NCBI RefSeq assembly: GCF_042646065.1
Contig: NZ_JBHRTA010000038.1
Span: 1,128,596-1,192,595 of the forward strand
Reading direction: 5' to 3'
Length of the DNA stretch: 64,000 bases
Source of the DNA: Parapedobacter deserti
GTDB lineage: Bacteria; Bacteroidota; Bacteroidia; Sphingobacteriales; Sphingobacteriaceae
Part shown: positions 58,739-64,000 of the stretch, in pieces
Position numbering within the stretch: position 1 is the stretch's first letter
How the letters are laid out: each line of letters begins with the position of its first letter
Translations under genes and position numbers: made by a program
The notes under the pieces: model-generated
What the model was told of the DNA's origin: nothing
Databases searched by the model: none
What the model saw: the letters and a program-made list of their open reading frames with translations, nothing else

Positions 58739-60106
58739 TCATTCGGCCATGTTCAATTCAATTTCCTTAAAATCCGCTAATTTCAGGCCATCTATAAATT
58801 CGTTGGAATAAACCAGCTTCAATAGGTTTGCGTATCGAGGGGTAAATTCTATTTCACGCCCATTGTCGTTAAACAACTCATTAGTACGGGACGGCTCTTG
58901 TGGCATCTGGATTAAACTGAAATAGATTGCATCTATTATGCTCCGCTGCCTTAATTCCTGAGCGCTTTCACTGGTGTTAAAAGAAAGCAGTACTTTATTT
59001 TTAATAAGCTTCGGAAACATACAGGTTTTGCCCGCGATTTTTTCGTTGCTGCCTTTTATCGGCTCCTTTTGGTTATCCGATTGACGGAAGTTAAAGACAA
59101 TTCCGTGACTGGGTTCCATATCGGGTGGCGCAGCTAGTTTAAGATTTATATTAGGAGATAGCTTATTGAGAGCCAAAATAGCACGAGCTATGGTGAGTGA
59201 GTCCTCCGTCTGTATCGGACCATAAAAGTATAAGTTTGTTTCTTTTGGGTGCTTTAGGAAGACGCCATCGAAAAAACATTTTTCTATATCTTCATACGAC
59301 GTTTGCGGGTATTGTTCCAGTAAGTTTTTAATCTTCTGGTGTGAATTAACTGCGTAGAGCTCATCAGCAAAGTCCTTTTCAAATGACTCCCTAGTATAAT
59401 TTGCAGGAATTACCGGTTCGTAGAGTAACGATAGCACGTCAACGTCTAATGGTGTTAACGATTTAGCAGGATTGTAATTTTCAAAGAAAAGACTGCTCGG
59501 ATAGTTATAACTGTCACCTATGATACCAAGCGATTGTATAATTTCCTCTAGCACGATCTTGTACCTGGTTGAGTAGGTCAGGTCCTTTTCCGTGTAATAA
59601 ATGCCGACGTTAGCGTGCTCTATAATGCCATCATAAGCAGTTGATCTCACCATTCCAACATGCCAATCGGCATCATTATCGCTTATAAAAACGCTGTCTG
59701 GCTTAAAAAAGGCGTGAACCTCTTTTAAATCCCCAAAGAATAGCTTAGTTGATGCGGAGACACCTGGAGCAGCCAAGGATAACCTGATAGGAAGTTTCAA
59801 CTTATTTACATCCGAAATTGCTCTTTCTACATATTCAATCTCCTCTTCAGTTGGATGCCCTAAAATTGCAATCGTGGGGTTGGAACTCCGTTTTGTTATG
59901 ATATTACTTATTCCGTTGCCATCCTCGTGGAAAACCGTTTCATAGAAATAGTTTAGTGTCTCGGTATTGTATTTGTCTTTTAAATACTTCAAATTTTTAT
60001 TACTGATTGTCGGTTCATCCCTTTGAAGGCAGCTCGGGGCTATAGCTAAGAAATGAATCCCTAGCATCCAATAAACGAATTGACTTTTTCTTAACGATAG
60101 CTTCAT
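58739..60106 (-). CDS. DUF2927-like lipoprotein (putative zinc peptidase fold)
   Basis: Exported protein of 455 aa with a lipoprotein signal (lipobox APSC, near residue 26). Two similar halves are visible. The first contains ILGHPTEEEIEYVERAISDV, DVNKLKLPIRLSLAAPG and IVLEEIIQSLGIIGDSYNYP with SLTPLDVDVLSLLYEP, the DUF2927 pattern. The second repeats the theme with LAAPPDMEPSHGIVFNF and LRQRSIIDAIYFSLIQMPQE, so the gene may have arisen by internal duplication. The usual HExxH-like or EExxQ site is clear only in the first half. Function unknown. Confidence 0.75.
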   Translation of the reverse strand: MKLSLRKSQFVYWMLGIHFLAIAPSCLQRDEPTISNKNLKYLKDKYNTETLNYFYETVFHEDGNGISNIITKRSSNPTIAILGHPTEEEIEYVERAISDVNKLKLPIRLSLAAPGVSASTKLFFGDLKEVHAFFKPDSVFISDNDADWHVGMVRSTAYDGIIEHANVGIYYTEKDLTYSTRYKIVLEEIIQSLGIIGDSYNYPSSLFFENYNPAKSLTPLDVDVLSLLYEPVIPANYTRESFEKDFADELYAVNSHQKIKNLLEQYPQTSYEDIEKCFFDGVFLKHPKETNLYFYGPIQTEDSLTIARAILALNKLSPNINLKLAAPPDMEPSHGIVFNFRQSDNQKEPIKGSNEKIAGKTCMFPKLIKNKVLLSFNTSESAQELRQRSIIDAIYFSLIQMPQEPSRTNELFNDNGREIEFTPRYANLLKLVYSNEFIDGLKLADFKEIELNMAE

Positions 60107-60269
60107 AATGTTACCTTAGGCATAGTAATAAGCAATGAGAAAAGTGGGTTCATCTAAGATTCGAAGAACTTACTTTTGAAGTTTGTAAAGTAACATTTCT
60201 TCTTTTGGAATTCAAACAGCGAATCATGCCAAAAAAATTAAAAATGAGCACTTGAACTATCTCGGTAGT

Positions 60270-60638
60270 TTAATTCGTATTATATTTTACTTCTATCGTA
60301 GGTATGTTGTTTATTATTTTCCAATTCCTATTATCATGAACACATACGATCAGCGAATGAAAGATTAAGTTTTGGCTTTCCAATTTTACCTGTACAGTAG
60401 CAATATTGCCAGTTTGTTCGATGGAATTGTAAGCAATACTTCTGGGGCTTCCTCCAAACTTCTTCGTTCTGATTAGTTCGATATAGTCTGACTTTGAGAA
60501 TACAAAAATTCCATTCTCATCAAAATATCCATCCTGGATGTTCTGAAAACGAGCATGTAAAATGTTCTCCAAAATTGCTGTGTCACGGTTATCGCCGGCT
60601 TTTACAAATGCCTCAATAGCTGTTTTTATTTGTTCCAT
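60270..60638 (-). CDS. NTF2-like (SnoaL/lumazine-binding-type) protein
   Basis: Small cytoplasmic protein of 122 aa: MEQIKTAIEAFVKAGDNRDT, AILENILHARFQNIQDGYFD and VQVKLESQNLIFHSLIVCVH, a cone-shaped NTF2 fold with N-terminal helices and a curved sheet. Such proteins bind small hydrophobic ligands or act as isomerases; nothing specifies this one. AT-rich, with a monocistronic look. Confidence 0.8.
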   Translation of the reverse strand: MEQIKTAIEAFVKAGDNRDTAILENILHARFQNIQDGYFDENGIFVFSKSDYIELIRTKKFGGSPRSIAYNSIEQTGNIATVQVKLESQNLIFHSLIVCVHDNRNWKIINNIPTIEVKYNTN

Positions 60639-61631
60639 ATCATTAATTTAAAATGTCACTAATGGGTGTGTTTTGATTGTTAAGTTGTCGCCTAATCGCC
60701 GGATTGGCTTAACTTCTCTGACGAATTTTAAACAGTATGAATTCCTCAAATAATGATTGGTTGAGATCGGAATGAAGCTCGTACATACTTCCAAGTATCT
60801 CCTGCTTTTTGGGAATAAGCGTTTTAGACGCGAGCTGCTGTCAATTCCCAATTGTGTCTTCATCTATTTTATTCTCTTTATGGAAGACACTTTCGGTGCT
60901 AAAAACGTGACAGCTTGATAAGATTTTTTAGTTTTTCCGGGTCAACAACGGAATCGACTTCTGGATTAAATTGTCGTTATGCAATTGAAGATATGAGGTT
61001 AGTTTGAACAATATTTATAAAATTACGCAGTCTTAATTTGGGGAAGCTTTCAGGAGCTCGATGAGGTGGCTTCAAGACAATTGTTGTGACAATGTTGCAC
61101 CAACTTCTTTCGGAAGACAGACGCAGTATTGACATACGAAGCAACGCGTGTGCGCGTGGCTTTATCGAGGCCTTCACTCCGCTGCCGCAGACCGATGTGC
61201 AGCCGGTTAGCATGATTTTGTTCCTAGCAATCAGACATGTAGTTTCATAGGGCGGATACGAAGTTAATGTAAGGTGAACAACACGTATAATTCTCAATTT
61301 GGAATTAAGGATAGTAGCGTGATAATTGGTACAGCCAAACCTTCGCTTCCCAAATTACTTTTTTCATTACCATACCATTAATTTTAATAGGTCAAAGTTC
61401 GCTAACATTTTAATAGCTGTAGGCGAAGCTCTGAAAGTTGTATGCAATTAAATGATTAGCTAAATATGGATTAAGTGAAACGCTAAGATTGAATATGATG
61501 TTGTCATAAAGATTCAGGTACAATGGTGATTTTCTTACAGAAGGACAATGTTATTTGCATTGGGTTTTTTTGTATTTTTACAAGCGACCGAGACTATTAG
61601 TTGGTAGACACAATCGATAAAGCAATCAAAT
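60639..61631. other. Long region without an identifiable gene
   Basis: About 990 bp. Two minus-strand frames (60648-60863 and 60977-61297) have no recognisable motifs and uneven composition. A GC-richer patch (61100-61210) sits in AT-rich flanks, suggesting pasted fragments. No tRNA, IS end or terminator recognised. Confidence 0.4.
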
Positions 61632-62678
61632 ATGACATTATTGTTATTATACCTCTTCACTGCACTAATCATTTCATTCATATGCTCAATAATGGAAGCT
61701 GTGCTGCTTTCCAATCCAATTTCGAGCTTAAAGTCAAGGTTAGAGAACGGGGATAGAAGCGCCGAAACAATGCTCAAGCTAAAAAAAAAAATAGATAAGC
61801 CACTGTCTGCTATTTTGTCTTTAAACACCGTCGCCCACACCGTGGGGGCGGCAGGGGTAGGTGCACAGGCTACTGTCGTTTTTGGAGAAGCTTATTTCGG
61901 AATTGTATCGGCTGTTTTAACCATTTTGATTCTGATTCTAACCGAAATTATACCAAAGACTTTAGGAGCAAATTATAGCAGAGAATTGGTAGGTGTTTCA
62001 GCAAAAGTTATTCAGGTAATGATCTTTATAATCTATCCGTTGGTGTGGATGTCATCTATTCTAACGAAAATGCTGTCTAGAGAAAAATCTGAACTCACTA
62101 CCAGTCGAGAAGAGCTTTCGGCATTGGCAAGTATCGGTACGCAAGAAGGAATATTTGTCGATCGGGAGAATAAAATTATACAAAATCTGATTAAGCTTAA
62201 AAGCCTCAAAATAAAGGAAGTGATGACCCCCCGAATAGTGGTGGTGACCGCCAATGAAGAAATGACCTTGGAGGATTTTTTGAAAAATAAAGAATTTTTA
62301 CATTTTTCCAGAATTCCGATCTATAGCGAAAACAGGGATAATATAACGGGCTATGTGTTTAGGGAGCTGGTATTTGAAAAACTTGCCGAAGACCAATTTA
62401 ACCTGAAACTGAAAGATATAAAAAGAGAGATCATTCACTTCCCCGAAAATATGACCTTGTTTGAAGCCTGGGAAAAAATGCTTCAGAAAAAAGAACATAT
62501 TTCATTAATCATAGATGAATATGGGGGTATGGACGGCATCACCACGCTTGAGGATATAATAGAATCTTTACTTGGATTTGAGATTGTGGATGAGAAAGAC
62601 AAAGTGGAGGATATGCAGCAATATGCTATAAAAAGATGGCAGGAAAAACAGAAAAAATACGAGCTTTTAAATAAATAA
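61632..62678 (+). CDS. CNNM/CorC (hemolysin-like) membrane protein with CBS pair
   Basis: Integral membrane protein of 348 aa of the DUF21-CBS family, implicated in Mg2+/Co2+ transport. The DUF21/CNNM domain (about 1-165) has LLLLYLFTALIISFICSIME, PLSAILSLNTVAHTVGAAGV and ILILTEIIPKTLGANYSREL with three to four helices. The CBS pair (about 190-325) has VMTPRIVVVTANEEMTLEDF, FSRIPIYSENRDNITGYVF and LIIDEYGGMDGITTLED. The C-terminal CorC_HlyC domain found in many members is missing and the chain ends soon after DKVEDM, a short variant. Confidence 0.92.
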   Translation: MTLLLLYLFTALIISFICSIMEAVLLSNPISSLKSRLENGDRSAETMLKLKKKIDKPLSAILSLNTVAHTVGAAGVGAQATVVFGEAYFGIVSAVLTILILILTEIIPKTLGANYSRELVGVSAKVIQVMIFIIYPLVWMSSILTKMLSREKSELTTSREELSALASIGTQEGIFVDRENKIIQNLIKLKSLKIKEVMTPRIVVVTANEEMTLEDFLKNKEFLHFSRIPIYSENRDNITGYVFRELVFEKLAEDQFNLKLKDIKREIIHFPENMTLFEAWEKMLQKKEHISLIIDEYGGMDGITTLEDIIESLLGFEIVDEKDKVEDMQQYAIKRWQEKQKKYELLNK

Positions 62679-62723
62679 ATCGCGGTTCTCGCTTGTATCA
62701 ATAATTGCAACGGCTTAAAGCGA

Positions 62724-63251
62724 CTATACAGCAGAAAATTCCGGTGCGTATTTTATTGTTCCACTAACATGCTCAAGCGCACCGGGCCGTAATTCCAGCC
62801 CCATCAAAGAGCCCGCTGGCACGTCAAATGGCGCTTTGATACCCCATCTTTCCGTGGCCGTGAAGCCGAATTTCGGATAATAGTGTTTGTGGCCAAGAAC
62901 AATTATAGAATTATAATTTAGCTCAGTGGCAAGTGAGAGGCTTGTATGGATAAGCGTACTCCCAACCCCTAGTTTTTGAAAATCGGGCCGGACGGAAAGC
63001 GGAGCTAACGCAATGCTTTTAAAACACCCTTCACCTTGATGAATCTCTATTTTTGTATAGACGATATGGCCAATTATTTCCTTATTTATTTCTGCAACAA
63101 GCGAAAGCTCAGGGATGAATCGATTACTTTTACGCAGGGAGTTAACTAGTTTTGCCTCGTCAGTCCTATCGAAAGCAAGTTCATGTACTAAAAAAACTTG
63201 CGGGTAGTCGTTTGGTTTTTCCTGACGGATCAGGATATTATTTGATGTCAT
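62724..63251 (-). CDS. GNAT family N-acetyltransferase
   Basis: Acetyltransferase of 175 aa. Conserved segments: NNILIRQEKPNDYPQVFLVH, EINKEIIGHIVYTKIEI, the acetyl-CoA binding block FKSIALAPLSVRPDFQKLGV then GSTLIHTSLSLA, and IIVLGHKHYYPKFGFTATER. The pattern is that of YhbS-like GNATs acting on small molecules or proteins. No operon partner; convergent with the CNNM gene. Confidence 0.93.
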   Translation of the reverse strand: MTSNNILIRQEKPNDYPQVFLVHELAFDRTDEAKLVNSLRKSNRFIPELSLVAEINKEIIGHIVYTKIEIHQGEGCFKSIALAPLSVRPDFQKLGVGSTLIHTSLSLATELNYNSIIVLGHKHYYPKFGFTATERWGIKAPFDVPAGSLMGLELRPGALEHVSGTIKYAPEFSAV

Positions 63252-63417
63252 GATGTCTAACTATAAAACGCAAAAAAATACTGAAGCGAGCAAAGCGACG
63301 TGCAGCGCGACGCAGTGGAAGGAATTCCCACATCATTTAATCTGCTGCTATAACTTAGACAATATCCATGAAACGCAAAGGTAAAAAGAAAAAGCCAACC
63401 ATTACAAGACATAAGTT

Positions 63418-63783
63418 ATGCGTATCACGTATCTTGTCGAACTCGATCGTTTAGGCTCCACGAACAAAACCTTTACCATTAGTGGAAAAGGAGGCGAATT
63501 CGCGATTGATTATCACGACGACTATAACACGTTTGACTTCGATAATGGCCAACCACTTAGGCATGAAAGCACAGTATGGCCTTTTCAGAGACTTTTATCC
63601 GTGCAGATATTCGCCATACGTTGGGCCTTTGCAATGTGGCCGTTTAAACTGATTGCAATGAAAAGTGATGTTTTCGCATTTGTTTTAAATTGCAAACCGA
63701 TTTTCCAAACGTGGAGATACGATATGTATCGATGGAGACATTACGATAGCCTTTTCGCTTTACCAACAGCCATTAATATTTGA
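63418..63783 (+). CDS. Hypothetical protein, doubtful
   Basis: A 121-codon frame starting MRITYLVELDRLGSTNKTFT. The first ~50 residues look like a plausible small beta protein (GKGGEFAIDYHDDYNTFDFD). The rest is rich in Trp, Phe and Arg (FAIRWAFAMWPFKLIAMKSD) and may be a run-on from a disrupted gene. No family recognised and no clear ribosome binding site. Confidence 0.35.
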   Translation: MRITYLVELDRLGSTNKTFTISGKGGEFAIDYHDDYNTFDFDNGQPLRHESTVWPFQRLLSVQIFAIRWAFAMWPFKLIAMKSDVFAFVLNCKPIFQTWRYDMYRWRHYDSLFALPTAINI

Positions 63784-63896
63784 TCGCATGGTAAAGCTCC
63801 GTGCGCGAACGTTCAGAGACGGGCTCCCGGTAGAAAAGTGCGATACTCCCCAGTTGTTAGACAACTTTCGTCCAAAGTTAAATTTATTTAAGACAC

Positions 63897-64000
63897 GAGA
63901 CTGTAAAATCAACTGTGTCAAGAGTTATAAAATGTTAACTTAGTCACAGTTTAAAATGAAAGAAAAGCAAGAAGAATTCGATTACGAGGAGATGAAAGCG
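63897..64000 (+). mobile_element. Left end of an IS256-family insertion sequence
   Basis: GAGACTGTAAAATCAACTGT at 63897-63916 continues GTCAAGA to 63923. This has the layout of IS256-family terminal repeats (start GA, core ending TGTGTnAA) and stands about 30 nt before a transposase start. The rest of the element lies beyond the window; target duplication and right end cannot be checked. Confidence 0.6.
63956..64000 (+). CDS. IS256-family transposase, N-terminal fragment cut by window end
   Basis: Fifteen codons, MKEKQEEFDYEEMKA, matching the usual N-terminus of Bacteroidota IS256 transposases (charged, then FDYEEMK/FNFEEFK). The DDE catalytic region would follow outside the window. The assignment rests on this short stretch plus the terminal repeat just upstream. 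Confidence 0.55.
   Translation, partial: MKEKQEEFDYEEMKA

Noticed and set aside
61080..61297. Possible mobile-element fragment in the GC-richer patch
   Set aside because: No transposase or integrase motif in any of the six frames; kept only as unexplained sequence.
1..64000. CRISPR array, prophage, tRNA or rRNA genes
   Set aside because: No regularly spaced repeats, phage structural motifs, tRNA T-loop/acceptor patterns outside coding sequence, or rRNA-like sequence were seen.

Overview
The window is a chromosomal segment of a Bacteroidota bacterium, most likely Sphingobacteriales (Sphingobacteriaceae-like). The evidence is SusC/SusD proteins with an ECF sigma/FecR pair, a PorT-like protein next to the menaquinone methyltransferase, Bacteroidota-specific families (DUF4290, a macroglobulin/plug surface protein) and promoters of the TTG-N19/20-TAnnTTTG type. 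A genus cannot be fixed; the roughly balanced base composition of the left half would fit a Parapedobacter-like organism, which is a guess.

Positions 1-27,300 are core genome: clpC (cut by the window edge), ettA, a DUF423 gene and a large macroglobulin/plug surface protein. Next is a shikimate/phenylalanine operon (prephenate dehydratase, DAHP synthase-chorismate mutase, aroA, aroC, ROK kinase) behind a complete transcription attenuator with an aromatic-rich leader peptide. Then come a fused alpha-keto acid dehydrogenase E1, an M61 peptidase, an SDR-porT-menG cluster, dnaB, pcrA, DUF4290, murA (catalytic Cys replaced by Asp) and a YceI lipoprotein.

Positions 27,400-38,500 carry a Gre-like protein and then a co-directional block on the minus strand: GH140-like hydrolase, ECF sigma factor, FecR anti-sigma, SusC, SusD, a phosphodiester glycosidase and a purple-acid-phosphatase-like esterase. 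Together these look like a regulated uptake and degradation locus for a phosphodiester-containing glycan.

Positions 39,493-45,110 are a 5.5-kb insertion after cvfB. It is bounded by a 148-bp direct repeat (7 mismatches) made of the 3' end of cvfB. It carries GNAT, a cNMP-binding/thioredoxin-reductase-like fusion lacking the CxxC, a VOC remnant, OsmC, and the ergothioneine genes egtD and egtB.

Positions 45,100-64,000 are accessory and visibly more AT-rich in places, with gene debris and frameshifted genes. Inside lies a two-component system (response regulator at 46.5 kb, TPR sensor kinase at 51.1 kb). It is tied together by an inverted repeat, TACGG-N4-CCGTA, placed exactly 22 bp upstream of a TAnnTTTG -7 box at three promoters: the regulator gene itself, a 70-aa Cys-rich protein and a small membrane protein. 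This looks like a small, apparently undescribed regulon. Around it are a Crp-family regulator, two alpha/beta hydrolases, msrA, YdeI, an EEP-family nuclease, a GH-A glycosidase lipoprotein, a DUF2927-like lipoprotein, a CNNM/CorC protein and GNAT. The window ends inside an IS256-family element.
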